From the NCBI RefSeq assembly GCF_001898175.1, contig NZ_MKTH01000024.1, positions 167,512 through 231,511 on the forward strand: a DNA stretch of 64,000 nucleotides, read 5' to 3'. A program made the translations under genes and the position numbers. The notes beneath the pieces are model-generated. The model made no database searches and was not told the origin of the DNA. It saw only the letters and a program-made list of their open reading frames with translations. Source of the DNA: Cellulomonas sp. 73-92. Its GTDB lineage: Bacteria > Actinomycetota > Actinomycetes > Actinomycetales > Cellulomonadaceae. Below are positions 42,560-52,560 of this stretch, piece after piece. The first letter of the stretch is position 1, and the number at the start of each line of letters is the position of its first letter.

Positions 42560-43288
42560 GTGACCAACTGGAGCGATGAAGGCGGGCTCGCCTGGCTCGC
42601 CGCCGCGGTCGATGCCGCCATCCCCGAGGCGCTGCAGCGGGAGTGGGCCGAGCACGTCGCTCGGATCCCCGTCCTCGTCGCCCGGCAGCCGATCTTCTCC
42701 GAGCACGGCCGCACGTTCGCCTACCAGCTGTCGTTCCGGTCACCGGACCACCACCCCGAGCTCGCGTCCGCCTGGAGCCAGCGCGAGCACGAGCGAGCCA
42801 CGGAGCACGTCCTCGCCGCCACGTTCGGGCGGGCGGACCTCGAACGCGTCGCGCGAGGCCGCCTCCTCTTCGTCCGCTGCCCGCGGGCGTACCTCGTCGG
42901 CGACCTGCCCTTGCCGCCCCGGCCCGACCGTCTCGTTCTCGAGGTGTGCTGCACCGACCCGCCTGACGCCGAGATGCTGGCCGGCCTGCGCCGGCTGCGT
43001 GCCGAGGGCTTCCGGATCGCGCTGCCGGCGTTCGCCGACCGCCCCGGCCAGCGCGAGTACCTGCCGTTCGCGGACTTCGTCAAGCTCGACGTGCGGGACC
43101 TCGACGTCGAGGGGGTGCCGGTGGTGCGCGCGGCGAGCTCGCACGGCGCGGTGCTCGTGGGCGAGTACGTCGAGGACCGTCGCGCCCTTCTGCACGCTCG
43201 CGAGCTCGGCCTCACCCTGTTCCAGGGCAACCTGCTGGCCCGCGCGGGCATCCTCGACCGGAGCGACGCTCGGCCCGTGCTGCCCTGA
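42560..43288 (+). CDS. degenerate EAL-domain protein (first copy)
   Basis: The protein has 242 residues from a GTG with TGTTAT ending six bases upstream. VLVARQPIFSEHGRTFAYQLSFR matches the start of the YuxH-type EAL-HDOD family (RQPIF...GYELLFR). Further on, LVLEVCCTDPPD and YLPFADFVKLDVRDLD align with EAL segments, but the catalytic EAL and metal ligands are missing and there is no HDOD domain. It is probably a non-enzymatic binding protein. It is divergent from the peptide gene. Confidence 0.75.
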   Translation: MTNWSDEGGLAWLAAAVDAAIPEALQREWAEHVARIPVLVARQPIFSEHGRTFAYQLSFRSPDHHPELASAWSQREHERATEHVLAATFGRADLERVARGRLLFVRCPRAYLVGDLPLPPRPDRLVLEVCCTDPPDAEMLAGLRRLRAEGFRIALPAFADRPGQREYLPFADFVKLDVRDLDVEGVPVVRAASSHGAVLVGEYVEDRRALLHARELGLTLFQGNLLARAGILDRSDARPVLP

Positions 43289-43355
43289 CGACCTCCGGGC
43301 CGAATGACCGGCCGAAGTCGCGTCATGGATCGCGTGCCGCGTCCTCCCATTACTC

Positions 43356-43988
43356 GTGACCCTCGGAGTGCAGAACGTCGCGCCGCTCGCCCTGCGGCGG
43401 GCGGGCGACGTCCGGCGGCCCGTCGCCCGGCAGCCGATCTGGACGCCGGACGGAGTGCTCGTCGGTCACGAGTACCTCTATCGGTCCGCCGAGGGGCTGC
43501 CCGCCGGCGTCGACCGGTGGATCGACGAGCGGCAGGAGGACGCGAGCGCCTCGGTGCTGGCGTCCGTCTTCGACGGGGACGGCCCCGACGGTGACGAGCT
43601 GGTCTTCGTCAACGTGACCGGCTCGTTCCTCACCGGCGAGCGGACGCTCCCGCCCGCGACCCGGCTCGTCCTCGAGGTCGTCGAGTCGGTCCGAGCGTCG
43701 CACGCGGTCCTCCAAGGACTGCCCACGCTGCGCGACGAGGGCTACGCCATCGCTGTCGACGACTACGTGGCCACCCCGGACCAGGTCGCGATGCTCCCGT
43801 TCGCCGACTACGTCAAGGTCGACCTGCGCGACATGGCCCGGCTGACGGGCCGGGCGCTCGACGTCGCCCGCCGCTACGGCGCGCGCCTGGTGGCCGAGCA
43901 CGTCGCGGACCGCCGCCTGGTCCACACGGCGGTGCAGCTCGGGTTCGACCTGCTCCAGGGCGACGTGCTCGGGGCCGCGCGGACCTGA
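43356..43988 (+). CDS. degenerate EAL-domain protein (second copy)
   Basis: The protein has 210 residues from a GTG at 43356. PVARQPIWTPDGVLVGHEYLYR again marks a YuxH-like EAL domain; LVLEVVESVRAS and MLPFADYVKVDLRDMAR follow. HDOD and the catalytic EAL set are absent. It clearly resembles the preceding gene (both end with a LGF/LGL-LLQG/LFQG segment), so the pair looks like an old tandem duplication. The 67-bp gap holds a TCATGGATCG sequence resembling the regulator half-site. Confidence 0.75.
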   Translation: MTLGVQNVAPLALRRAGDVRRPVARQPIWTPDGVLVGHEYLYRSAEGLPAGVDRWIDERQEDASASVLASVFDGDGPDGDELVFVNVTGSFLTGERTLPPATRLVLEVVESVRASHAVLQGLPTLRDEGYAIAVDDYVATPDQVAMLPFADYVKVDLRDMARLTGRALDVARRYGARLVAEHVADRRLVHTAVQLGFDLLQGDVLGAART

Positions 43989-44115
43989 GCACGCCCGGTT
44001 CCGTCCGCGCGTCGCCGACGGCCTGCCCGGTGACATCCGACACGGTGCGTCCGGTGACCGCCGCACGTCGCGCGCCGCCAGCGCTCCACCACGGGTCGGC
44101 CCCCGATGCGCGGCG

Positions 44116-45159
44116 TCAGCGGCCGGCGGCCGCCGCGATGGCGAGGACAGCGCGCTCCACCGCGAACTGCGCGTCGCGCCCCTCGCCCTTGACCGCCGCG
44201 TCCGCCTGGGCGACGGCCGAGATCGCCGCCGCCAGCCCCTCGGGCGTCCAGCCCCGCAGCTCCCGCGTGGCCCGGTCGATCTGCCACGGCGCGAGCCCGA
44301 GCTCGCGCGCCGCCTCGGCGCCACGCCCGCGCACCGCTCCGACCTTGGCGAGCAGCCTGAGGCGCGCCGCGAGCGCCGCCACCAGCGGCACCGGGTCGAG
44401 GCCGGTCGCGAGCGCGTGCCGCAGCAGAGCCACGGCCCGGCCCGACTCCCCCGCCACGGCGGCATCGGCGACCTGGAAGCCGGTCGCCTCGACACGGCCG
44501 CCGTAGTACCGCTCGACGGCGTCGGCCCCGACGACCCCGGTGGTGTCGGCCGCCAGCTGCGAGCAGGCCGCCGCCAGCTCACGCAGGTCGCTTCCCACGG
44601 CGTCGACCAGCGCGCGCAACGCCTGCCCGTCGGCCCGTCGGCCCGCGCGCCGGAGCTCGGCGGACGCGAACGCCAGCTTGTCGGAGTCCGACGTGATCGG
44701 GTCGCACACGATCTCGGGCGCGCCCGCGGCGCGGATCGCGTCGAGGAGTGCCTTGCCGCGCTGGCCGCCGGCGTGGCACAGCACGACGACGGCCGAGTCC
44801 AGCGGCGCCGCGACGTATCCGAGGGCGTCGGCCATCAGGTCGTCGCCCGCGCGGTCGAGACCGTCGACCACGACGACCTTCGCGTCCGAGAACAGACTGG
44901 GGCTCGTCAGGACCGCGAGCATGCCGGCGGTGTACTCGACGGCATCGGTGCGCTCGACGCCGACCTCGGCATCGGCCGCCCTGGCACGGGCGACGATCCG
45001 GTCGACGGCCCGCTCGACCAGCAGCTGCTCGGCACCCCGGACCAGCACGATCGGCGCCGGCTCGGCCTGCTCCCACGTGAGCGGGGGCGGACCCGACGAC
45101 GAGCCGCGCGACGGACGGCGGGTGGCGGGTGGCACGGGGGTCAGCCTGCCAGAACGCAC
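44116..45159 (-). CDS. holA: DNA polymerase III subunit delta
   Basis: The protein has 347 residues from a GTG; the first 30 are variable, so the start is uncertain. The clamp-loader fold is recognisable by VLVRGAEQLLVERAV, KVVVVDGLDRAGDD, a central three-helix region, and the C-terminal collar (GWTPEGLAAAISAVAQADAAVKG). It is the last gene of the leuS-degV-comEA-comEC-holA run and follows comEC by 11 bp. Confidence 0.93.
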   Translation of the reverse strand: MRSGRLTPVPPATRRPSRGSSSGPPPLTWEQAEPAPIVLVRGAEQLLVERAVDRIVARARAADAEVGVERTDAVEYTAGMLAVLTSPSLFSDAKVVVVDGLDRAGDDLMADALGYVAAPLDSAVVVLCHAGGQRGKALLDAIRAAGAPEIVCDPITSDSDKLAFASAELRRAGRRADGQALRALVDAVGSDLRELAAACSQLAADTTGVVGADAVERYYGGRVEATGFQVADAAVAGESGRAVALLRHALATGLDPVPLVAALAARLRLLAKVGAVRGRGAEAARELGLAPWQIDRATRELRGWTPEGLAAAISAVAQADAAVKGEGRDAQFAVERAVLAIAAAAGR

Positions 45160-45170
45160 CGACGGTCACG

Positions 45171-46829
45171 TCATCGCCCGGCCGATCGCCCCGTGCGCAG
45201 GAGCAGTGCCGCGGTCGAGATCGACACCGCGGCGAGGGCAACCACCCCCACGGCGCCCGGCGCCCAGCCGACGGTCGCGGCCGGCGCCGCCGACACCGCG
45301 CGGGCGACGGCGGCGATCCACCAGCACGCCGCCCCGCCCAGGTGGGCCAGCACGAGTGCCGCGCCGGGCCACACGGGTGCGAGCAGCGCGGCGGCGACCC
45401 CGCAGACGGTGGCCGGGCCGACCGCGGGCGCGACGAGGACGTTGGCCAGCAGCGTGTAGGCGCCGATCTGGGGCCGCACCGCCAGCAGCACGGGCCCGCA
45501 GGCGAGCTGTGCCGCGAGGGGCACCGCGACCGCCGCCGCCACCGCGCGCCCGAGCCGCGGCGCCCACCGCTCGGTCCACGGACCGGCGAGGAGCACGATC
45601 GCCGCGGTGGCCGCGACGGAGAGCGCGAAGCCCAGATCGACCGCGAGCCACGGGTCGACGAGCAGCAGCACGACGACCGTCGCCGCCAGCGCCGCCGGTG
45701 CGCGCGACGGACGTCCCGCGAGCAGCCCGACGAGGGCCACCGATCCCATGACTGCCGCGCGCAGCACGCTCGGCTGCGGCCCCACGAGGAGCACCAGAAG
45801 CACGTCGGCGAGCAGCACGGCCGCTGCGCGCGCGGGTCGGGGCAGTCGACAGGCCGCCGCTCCGGCGGCGACGAGCGCCCCGATGATCGCGAAGTGCGAG
45901 CCGGACACCGCGACGAGGTGGGTCAGCCCGGCGACCTTGAAGTCGGCGGAGAGGTCGTCGCCGACCCGCGACGTGTCCCCGAGCGCGACACCCAGCAGCA
46001 ACCCGCCGGCGTCACCCGGCACCTGGGCGACGACCGCGCGGGCCGATGCCCGGACCGTCCCGACCCATCGGTCGACGCCCGCAGGGCCACGGACCGTGGT
46101 CGCCGCACCGGGGGCGACGAGCGTCGCGATCGCCCGGTCGGTGCTCGAGGCCGCCGGCTGCAGCCGGCCCGTCACCACGACGGTCGCACCGAGCGCGGGC
46201 GGGTCACCGCCGCCGAGCACGAGGACATCGCCGTGCGCGGTTCGCGCCCGACCTCGCGCCTCGACGGTGTCGACCGAGAGCGTGTAGCGAACACGAGCCG
46301 TCGACCCCTGCCAGGCCGCCCGCAACGGGACCGGGTCGTCGGCGACCGTGCCGCGCACCGTGGCCGTCCACGCTCCCGCGACGGCCTCGGCCAGCGGTCC
46401 GCTCGCCCGTTCGTGCCGCAGGGCGACCCCCACCGCGAGCACACCCACCAGGACGAACACGGCGAGCGCCAGGCCTGCCACCGCGGCGCCTGCCCTCGGA
46501 CGCCGCCGGGCCGTCCGGGTGTGCACGAGCGCGCCGGCGCCCAGCGCGGCGCCGGCCGCCAGGAGCGCGACCAACGTCTGTCCCGGCCATGCGACGGTGA
46601 GGGTCGCGCCGGCCCACGCCGCCGCCGCGGCGGGCACCAGTCGCAGGTCGAGGCTGTCCCCCGCGCCACCCGACCCGTCGAGATCCCCGTGGTGACCGGC
46701 CCGCCCAGCGGCTGACCGTTGACGGTGCGGGGACGCGGCGAGGCGCTCGTCGGGCGGCCCCGCGGTGGTCGCCCCTACGCCGGTCGAGCCGGTGCCGCGC
46801 CGGCCGCGCGGGGGCCGGACCCAGGTCAT
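45171..46829 (-). CDS. comEC: ComEC/Rec2-type DNA channel protein (no beta-lactamase domain)
   Basis: The protein has 552 residues with about ten membrane helices. The signature HLVAVSGSHFAIIG and the following competence domain are clear. The N-terminal OB-like region (ATVRGTVADDP) is present. The metallo-beta-lactamase-like nuclease domain that ends many ComEC proteins is absent, as in other actinobacteria. Its ATG overlaps the comEA stop. It would move single-stranded DNA inward. Confidence 0.92.
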   Translation of the reverse strand: MTWVRPPRGRRGTGSTGVGATTAGPPDERLAASPHRQRSAAGRAGHHGDLDGSGGAGDSLDLRLVPAAAAAWAGATLTVAWPGQTLVALLAAGAALGAGALVHTRTARRRPRAGAAVAGLALAVFVLVGVLAVGVALRHERASGPLAEAVAGAWTATVRGTVADDPVPLRAAWQGSTARVRYTLSVDTVEARGRARTAHGDVLVLGGGDPPALGATVVVTGRLQPAASSTDRAIATLVAPGAATTVRGPAGVDRWVGTVRASARAVVAQVPGDAGGLLLGVALGDTSRVGDDLSADFKVAGLTHLVAVSGSHFAIIGALVAAGAAACRLPRPARAAAVLLADVLLVLLVGPQPSVLRAAVMGSVALVGLLAGRPSRAPAALAATVVVLLLVDPWLAVDLGFALSVAATAAIVLLAGPWTERWAPRLGRAVAAAVAVPLAAQLACGPVLLAVRPQIGAYTLLANVLVAPAVGPATVCGVAAALLAPVWPGAALVLAHLGGAACWWIAAVARAVSAAPAATVGWAPGAVGVVALAAVSISTAALLLRTGRSAGR

Positions 46830-48064
46830 ACCCGCACCAGCGGGCGCAGCCGCTCGAGCAGCGTCGGCCCGACGCCGGACACCTCGTCGAGCTCGTCGAC
46901 GGACCTGAACGGCCGGCGGGCGACGATCCGCTGGGCCAGCACAGGCCCGACGCCGGGCAGCTCGTCGAGCTGGGCCGGCGTCGCGGTGTTGAGGTCGAGC
47001 GGGCCGGCCGGGCCGCCGGCCGGTGTCCCCTCCGGCGCGGCGTCCGGGTCACCGGGACGAGGAACGACCACCTGCTCGCCGTCCACGAGCGGGCGTGCCA
47101 GGTTGAGCCGCGCCAGGTCCGCGTCGCCGGTCGCTCCCCCGGCGGCCGCCACGGCATCCAGCACCCGGGAACCGACCGGCAGCCGCACCACGCCGGGTCC
47201 GGCCACGGCGCCGACGACGTGCACGACGACGAGCCCCGGGCCGGCGGACGCCGTCGGGCGCGGGGCATCGGTCGCCCCCGACCCTGCGGTAGCCAGGGGT
47301 GCGGGCTCGGGCAGCTCGACCGCCGAGCCCGGTGTGAGGGCGACGGAACGCAGCACCACGGCACCCACGACGAGCGAGACGGCCAGCGCCGCCGTCCCGG
47401 CGGCGCGCCAGGACACCGCCCACCGCAGGCGTCGCTTGTCGCGCGGACGGCGCACACCCCCCGGCGCCGGTTCCTCGTCCTCGACGTCGTACGGGTCCGG
47501 GTGGGTGCGGGCGTAGTCGTCGGCGGCGACGCGCGCGGCGCCCGGCACCCACCCGCCCCGCCCGGCCGCGGCCCTGGGCACCGCCGACGAACCCGGCTCC
47601 TCCGGAGGTGCCACGCCGACAAGGGGCGTCACCGGCGCTCCCCCGGCCCGACCGCCTGCCGCCGCAGCCGGAGGGGCGACGGCCGCTGGGGCGGCGGCCG
47701 GTGGAGCGACGGCCGATGGAGCGACAGCCGATGGAGCGACAGCCGATGGAGCGACAGCCGGTGGAGCGACAGCCGGTGGAGCGACAGCCGGTGGAGCGAC
47801 AGCCGGTGGAGCGACAGCCGGTGGAGCGACAGCCGGTGCGGCGGCGGCCGGTGGGGCGGCGGCCGGTGCGGCAACGGGTCCGTCAGGGACGACGGCCGAA
47901 GCTTCCTCCGGAGCGACCGACGTCGGGGGGAAGGAACCCGCGCCGGTTCCCGTGGCCGGTGGCGGCGCAGCCAGCGGGTCCGACGTGCCGAGGCGCGCGC
48001 GCGGCACGGCCGCGACCACACCGCGTAATCGCCGGGCGGCGGCGGAGCGCTCGGGCGAGGACAC
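46826..48064 (-). CDS. comEA: ComEA-type DNA-binding protein with Ala/Val/Pro repeat region
   Basis: The protein has 412 residues. A long N-terminal cytoplasmic region contains about ten [10 protein letters not shown] pentapeptides. One membrane helix ([13 protein letters not shown]) follows near residue 240, then an SLBB domain ([18 protein letters not shown]) and two helix-hairpin-helix motifs ([40 protein letters not shown]) that bind double-stranded DNA outside. It pairs with ComEC for DNA uptake. Confidence 0.92.
   Translation of the reverse strand: MSSPERSAAARRLRGVVAAVPRARLGTSDPLAAPPPATGTGAGSFPPTSVAPEEASAVVPDGPVAAPAAAPPAAAAPAVAPPAVAPPAVAPPAVAPPAVAPPAVAPSAVAPSAVAPSAVAPPAAAPAAVAPPAAAAGGRAGGAPVTPLVGVAPPEEPGSSAVPRAAAGRGGWVPGAARVAADDYARTHPDPYDVEDEEPAPGGVRRPRDKRRLRWAVSWRAAGTAALAVSLVVGAVVLRSVALTPGSAVELPEPAPLATAGSGATDAPRPTASAGPGLVVVHVVGAVAGPGVVRLPVGSRVLDAVAAAGGATGDADLARLNLARPLVDGEQVVVPRPGDPDAAPEGTPAGGPAGPLDLNTATPAQLDELPGVGPVLAQRIVARRPFRSVDELDEVSGVGPTLLERLRPLVRV
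47690..47850 (-). repeat. 15-bp tandem repeats inside comEA
   Basis: About ten copies of GGAGCGACAGCCGGT or the variant with CCGAT encode the [10 protein letters not shown] pentads. The unit length preserves the frame. Confidence 0.85.
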
Positions 48065-48181
48065 CCACGCACGCTAGGGAGGGCACGTCCCACCGGGCAT
48101 CGCCGGTCGACGTGCGCGTGCCGGGCGGCGCGTCGACGAGGGCTGTGGGCGGCTGGCGGCACCGCGGGTCCTTTGAGGCGC

Positions 48182-48283
48182 GAGGATCAGGCCGGCGCGA
48201 GGAGCAGGCCGGCGCGAGGATCAAGCCCACGCGACGATCAGGCCCGCGCGACGATCAGGCCGGCACGACGATCAGGCCGGCGC
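48182..48283. repeat. six 17-bp tandem repeats at the degV 3' end
   Basis: Consecutive units of GAGGATCAGGCCGGCGC and variants (GACGATCAGGCCGGCGC) fill 48182-48283. The degV stop codon lies in the last unit, so the array is the gene's 3' end plus most of its untranslated tail toward comEA. The 207-bp gap otherwise shows nothing I can support. Confidence 0.85.
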
Positions 48284-49477
48284 GACCACCACGGCGAGGA
48301 GGCCCGGACCGACGTGCGCGCCGAGCACGGCGCCGGCGTCGGAGGTCACGGTCTCGCAGGCCCGCGGCCCGAGGGCCGCGGCGATCCGTGCCGCCATCTC
48401 GGAGGCCACCTCCGGCTCGCCGAGGTGGTGGACCGCCACCAGGACGCGCTCGTGGCGCTCGGCCGCCGCCACGGCGACCGCCTCGAGGCGGGCGCGGGCC
48501 GCGCGGCGAGTGCGGATCTTCTCCGCCACGACGACGCGCCCGTCCGCGACGGTGAGCAGCGGCCGCATCCCGAGCACCGTGCCGAGGGCGGCCGCCGGAG
48601 AGGACAGCCGCCCGCCGCGCCGCAGGTGCTCGAGGGAGTCGACGAGGAACCACACCCGCGCCGCCGCGGCTGCCGCACGGGCCGCCTCGGCAACCTCGTC
48701 GGGCCCGGGAAGGCCGGCACGCCGCACGGGCCCCGGGCGGTGCGTCGCGCCGGGCAGGTGGAGCGCCTCGGACAGGTGCCGCGGGTCCGGCAGGTGCAGC
48801 CCCTCCGGCAGGTGCAGGGCACGCGGCAGCCGCCGAGGGTCGAGCCGGTCGAGCACGCCGTGCGGGGCGCCGGGTTCGAGCCCACCGGCCGTCGCCGGTC
48901 GCGAGACCGGGCGGCCGGTGGTGGCGTCCGCACGCGAGCGATCGCGACCGGCCGCGTCGACGTCTCGGCCGGCGACGCCTCGCGGGCCAGCCGCCCCCGC
49001 GGCCGCGCCTCCGGCCCGCGACGCGGGCGGCAGGACGCGGCGCTCGTCGCGCGGTACCCCGGCGGCCGTCCACGCCGCAGCGAGCGCAGCCGAGCCGAGG
49101 GCCATCGCGGCCGTCCGTGAGTCGACGACGTGCACGGGGAGCGGCGCCCGCTCCGCGGCGGAGTGCGCCGCCCCGACGGTTCCCGACAGCTCCCCCGACA
49201 GGTGCACCGAGACGACCGCCTCGGCGCCGGCCGCGGCGGCACGGGCGTAGGCCCGTTCGAAGGCCTCGGGGGCCGGCTGCGACGTCGACACCCGCGCGCC
49301 GCGCCGCAGCGCCTCGACCAGGGCGGCGGGCGGGAGCGAGACACCCTCGGTGAACCGCTGCCCGTCGACGACGACGTCGAGCGGCACCACGGTCACGCCC
49401 CACCGCTCGGCGGCGCCGGCCGGCAGGGCGGCGGTCGAGTCGGTCACCACCGCCACGCGGTGGCGGGCGGCGGGCAT
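48272..49477 (-). CDS. DegV-family fatty-acid-binding protein with a large internal insertion
   Basis: The protein has 401 residues against about 280 for the family. Residues 1-135 ([44 protein letters not shown]) and the last 155 ([33 protein letters not shown]) fit DegV. Between them, about residues 136-245 are Arg/Pro/Gly-rich with repeated LHLP motifs and match no domain. DegV (FakB) proteins present fatty acids to kinase FakA. Five bases separate it from leuS. Confidence 0.88.
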   Translation of the reverse strand: MPAARHRVAVVTDSTAALPAGAAERWGVTVVPLDVVVDGQRFTEGVSLPPAALVEALRRGARVSTSQPAPEAFERAYARAAAAGAEAVVSVHLSGELSGTVGAAHSAAERAPLPVHVVDSRTAAMALGSAALAAAWTAAGVPRDERRVLPPASRAGGAAAGAAGPRGVAGRDVDAAGRDRSRADATTGRPVSRPATAGGLEPGAPHGVLDRLDPRRLPRALHLPEGLHLPDPRHLSEALHLPGATHRPGPVRRAGLPGPDEVAEAARAAAAAARVWFLVDSLEHLRRGGRLSSPAAALGTVLGMRPLLTVADGRVVVAEKIRTRRAARARLEAVAVAAAERHERVLVAVHHLGEPEVASEMAARIAAALGPRACETVTSDAGAVLGAHVGPGLLAVVVAPA

Positions 49478-49482
49478 CGCGC

Positions 49483-52401
49483 TCAGGCCGGGACCACGTT
49501 GACCAGCTTCGGCGGCACGACGACCACGGTGCGCACACCGCGGCCGTCGAGCGCCCGCTGCACCCCGGGATCAGCCAGCGCGAGCGCCTGCAGCTCGTCC
49601 TTCGTCGCCGCCGGCGACACCTCGACGCGGCCGCGCACCTTGCCGGCCACCTGCAGCACGCAGGTGACGGTCTCCTCGACGAGGTAGGCCGGGTCGGCGA
49701 CGGGGAACGGGTGGTACGTCAGCGACTCGTCGTGCCCCAGCCGCGACCACAGCTCCTCGGCGATGTGCGGCGCGATCGGCGCCGTCATGAGCACGAGGGG
49801 CTCGACGGCCGCACGCGGCACCCGGTCCAGCGTCGTCAGGTGGTTGTTGAGGACGATGAGCTTGGCGATCGCGGTGTTGACCCGCATCGCGGCCATGTCC
49901 TCGGTGGCGTCCGCGATCGCGCGGTGCAGCACGCGCAGCGTCTCGGTCGTGGGCTCGTCGTCCACCACCGTCGTCGCGCCCGTCTCCTCCGAGACGACGT
50001 TGCGCCACAGCCGCTGCAGGAACCGTTGCGCGCCGACGACGGCCCGCGTCTCCCACGGCCGCGACAGGTCCAGCGGGCCCATCGACATCTCGTAGACGCG
50101 CAGCGTGTCGGCGCCGTAGGCCGCGTACATGTCGTCGGGCGAGACGACGTTCTTCAGCGACTTGCCGATCTTCCCGTACTCGCGGTTGACCGGCTCGCCC
50201 CGCCACGAGTAGCCGGTGGCCGACGAGACGTCCTCCTCGACCTCCTCGGCGGGCACGTATACCCCGCGCTCGTCGGTGTAGGCGTACGCCTGGATGTAGC
50301 CCTGGTTGAAGAGCTTGTAGAACGGCTCGCCGGCGGTGACGTACCCCAGGTCGTAGAGCACCTTGTGCCAGAACCGCGCGTACAGCAGGTGGAGCACCGC
50401 GTGCTCCACGCCGCCGACGTACAGGTCGACGCCGCCGATCGAGCCCTCGGGCTGCTCGCCGTGGCCGGGCCCCATCCAGTACCGCTCCAGCGCCGGGTCG
50501 ATCACCTGGCCGGACGCGTGCTCGGGGTCGAGGTAGTGCAGGTAGTACCAGCACGAGCCGGCCCAGTTGGGCATGGTGTTGGTGTCGCGGCGGTACTGCC
50601 TGGGCCCGTCGCCCAGGTCGAGCGTGACGGCGACCCAGTCCTCGTTGCGGCCCAGCGGTGCCTCCGGCTCGGAGTCCGCGTCCTCGGGGTCGAACAGGCG
50701 CGGCGAGTAGTCCGGCACCTCGGGCAGCGTCACGGGCAGCGCCGAGTCGGGCAGCGCGATCGGCAGGCCGTCCTCGTCGTACACCACCGGGAAGGGCTCA
50801 CCCCAGTAGCGCTGCCGGCTGAACAGCCAGTCGCGCAGCCGGTAGGTGGTCCGCTCCTCGCCCTGGCCACGCGCGGCGAGCCAGGCGATGATCCGGGCCT
50901 TCGCCTCGAGCACCTGCAGCCCGTCGAGGCTGATCTCGTCGTTCGAGGAGTTGATGACCGTGCCGTGGTCGGAGCGGGCGGACTCGTCGTCCTCGCCCTC
51001 CACCGTGTAGACCACCGGCAGCTCGTAGGCGCGGGCGAACGCGAAGTCGCGCTCGTCCCCGCCCGGGACCGCCATGATCGCGCCGGTGCCGTAGCCCATG
51101 AGGACGTAGTCGGCGGTGAAGACCGGCAGCAGGTCGCCGTTGACCGGGTTGATCGCCAGGTGACCGGTGAACACACCCGTCTTGCGGCCGGCGTCAGCCT
51201 GGCGCTCCACGGCGGAGCGGCCGGCGGCGAACGCGCGGTAGGCCGCGACCGCCGCCGCGGGGTCGTCGTACCCGTCCGTCCACGCCGACCGGGTGCCGTC
51301 CGGCCACGCGGCCGGGACCTCGTCGAGCAGCGGGTGCTCGGGGGCGACCACCATGAACGTCGCGCCGAACAGCGTGTCCGGCCGGGTGGTGAAGACCTCC
51401 AGCAGCCGGCCGCCGACCACGTCGAAGCGGACCGTGGCGCCCGTGGACCGCCCGATCCAGTGACGCTGCATCAGCCTGACCTTCTCGGGCCAGTCGATGC
51501 GGTCCAGGTCGTCGGCGAGACGGTCGGCGTACGCGGTGATGCGCATGTTCCACTGCCGCAGGTTCTTGGAGAACACCGGCATGTTGCCGCGCTCGGAGCG
51601 GCCGTCGGCCGTGACCTCCTCGTTCGCGAGGACCGTGCCCAGGCCGGGCGCCCAGTTGACCGGGGTGTCGCTCAGGTAGGCCAGGCGGTGCGCGTCGAGC
51701 ACGCGGCGCCGCTGCGTGCGCGTCAGCGCGGCGTACGACGAGCCGGCGGGAACGCCGTCGACACCGTCCGGCACCGCACGGGTCCCGGCGAGCAGCCCCG
51801 CCTCGAGCTCGGCGATGGGCCGCGCGCGGCCGACGCCGCCGTCGGGGCGGGGCGCGGACTCGTCGTACCAGGCGTTGAAGATCTGCAGGAAGATCCACTG
51901 CGTCCAGCGCATGTAGCCCGGGTCGATGGTCGCGAAGCTGCGGCGCGGGTCGTGCGCCAGCCCGAGGCGGCGCAGCTGACGCCGCATGATCGCGATGTTC
52001 GCCTCGGTGGTCGTCCGCGGGTGCTGCCCGGTCTGCACCGCGTACTGCTCGGCCGGCAGGCCGAACGCGTCGAAGCCGAGCGCGTGCAGCACGTTGTCCC
52101 CGCGCATGCGACGGAAGCGGCCGACGACGTCCGTGGCGATGTACCCCAGCGGGTGACCCACGTGCAGGCCCGCCCCCGAGGGGTACGGGAACATGTCCAT
52201 GACGAAGAAGGCGCGGCTCGCCGGGTCGGCGTTCCGGCCGTGGGCGTCGGTGAGGTCGCCGATCGGGTTCGGCGTCGAGAAGGTGCCGCGCGCGTCCCAC
52301 TCGTCCTGCCAGCGGGCCTCGATCTGGGCGGCGAGGGCGGGCGTGTACCGGAAGGGTGTCTCGGTGCCCGCGGTGGTGGGGATCTCCTGCGACGACGTCA
52401 C
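49483..52401 (-). CDS. leuS: leucyl-tRNA synthetase
   Basis: The protein has 972 residues. The HIGH-type motif is in [17 protein letters not shown] near residue 73, and the KMSKS equivalent is GKIGKSLKN. The CP1 editing domain lies in between ([12 protein letters not shown] to [17 protein letters not shown]), and the anticodon-binding and C-terminal domains follow. It charges tRNA-Leu and heads the minus-strand run. Confidence 0.98.
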   Translation of the reverse strand: MTSSQEIPTTAGTETPFRYTPALAAQIEARWQDEWDARGTFSTPNPIGDLTDAHGRNADPASRAFFVMDMFPYPSGAGLHVGHPLGYIATDVVGRFRRMRGDNVLHALGFDAFGLPAEQYAVQTGQHPRTTTEANIAIMRRQLRRLGLAHDPRRSFATIDPGYMRWTQWIFLQIFNAWYDESAPRPDGGVGRARPIAELEAGLLAGTRAVPDGVDGVPAGSSYAALTRTQRRRVLDAHRLAYLSDTPVNWAPGLGTVLANEEVTADGRSERGNMPVFSKNLRQWNMRITAYADRLADDLDRIDWPEKVRLMQRHWIGRSTGATVRFDVVGGRLLEVFTTRPDTLFGATFMVVAPEHPLLDEVPAAWPDGTRSAWTDGYDDPAAAVAAYRAFAAGRSAVERQADAGRKTGVFTGHLAINPVNGDLLPVFTADYVLMGYGTGAIMAVPGGDERDFAFARAYELPVVYTVEGEDDESARSDHGTVINSSNDEISLDGLQVLEAKARIIAWLAARGQGEERTTYRLRDWLFSRQRYWGEPFPVVYDEDGLPIALPDSALPVTLPEVPDYSPRLFDPEDADSEPEAPLGRNEDWVAVTLDLGDGPRQYRRDTNTMPNWAGSCWYYLHYLDPEHASGQVIDPALERYWMGPGHGEQPEGSIGGVDLYVGGVEHAVLHLLYARFWHKVLYDLGYVTAGEPFYKLFNQGYIQAYAYTDERGVYVPAEEVEEDVSSATGYSWRGEPVNREYGKIGKSLKNVVSPDDMYAAYGADTLRVYEMSMGPLDLSRPWETRAVVGAQRFLQRLWRNVVSEETGATTVVDDEPTTETLRVLHRAIADATEDMAAMRVNTAIAKLIVLNNHLTTLDRVPRAAVEPLVLMTAPIAPHIAEELWSRLGHDESLTYHPFPVADPAYLVEETVTCVLQVAGKVRGRVEVSPAATKDELQALALADPGVQRALDGRGVRTVVVVPPKLVNVVPA

Positions 52402-52560
52402 CCCGGGAGTTTATCGGCGGCGCGGTCCCGGCCCTGACCGCGGGCCAGGCCACCGGCTCGCCCCGCACCGGCCGGGCCCGACGGTCGCGCCGCCCGGTTC
52501 GCAGGTCAGAGACCATGTCGCCCCGGGTGCGGCCTGACGGCCCGCTCCTAGACTGCGGCC

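Noticed and set aside
43989..44115. Terminator or small gene between the second EAL gene and holA
   Set aside because: I found no convincing hairpin or RBS-led small frame in this 127-bp convergent gap.
48182..48283. Possible CRISPR array
   Set aside because: The 17-bp units are directly adjacent with no spacers. The repeats at 3938-4063 and 47690-47850 are in-frame coding repeats.
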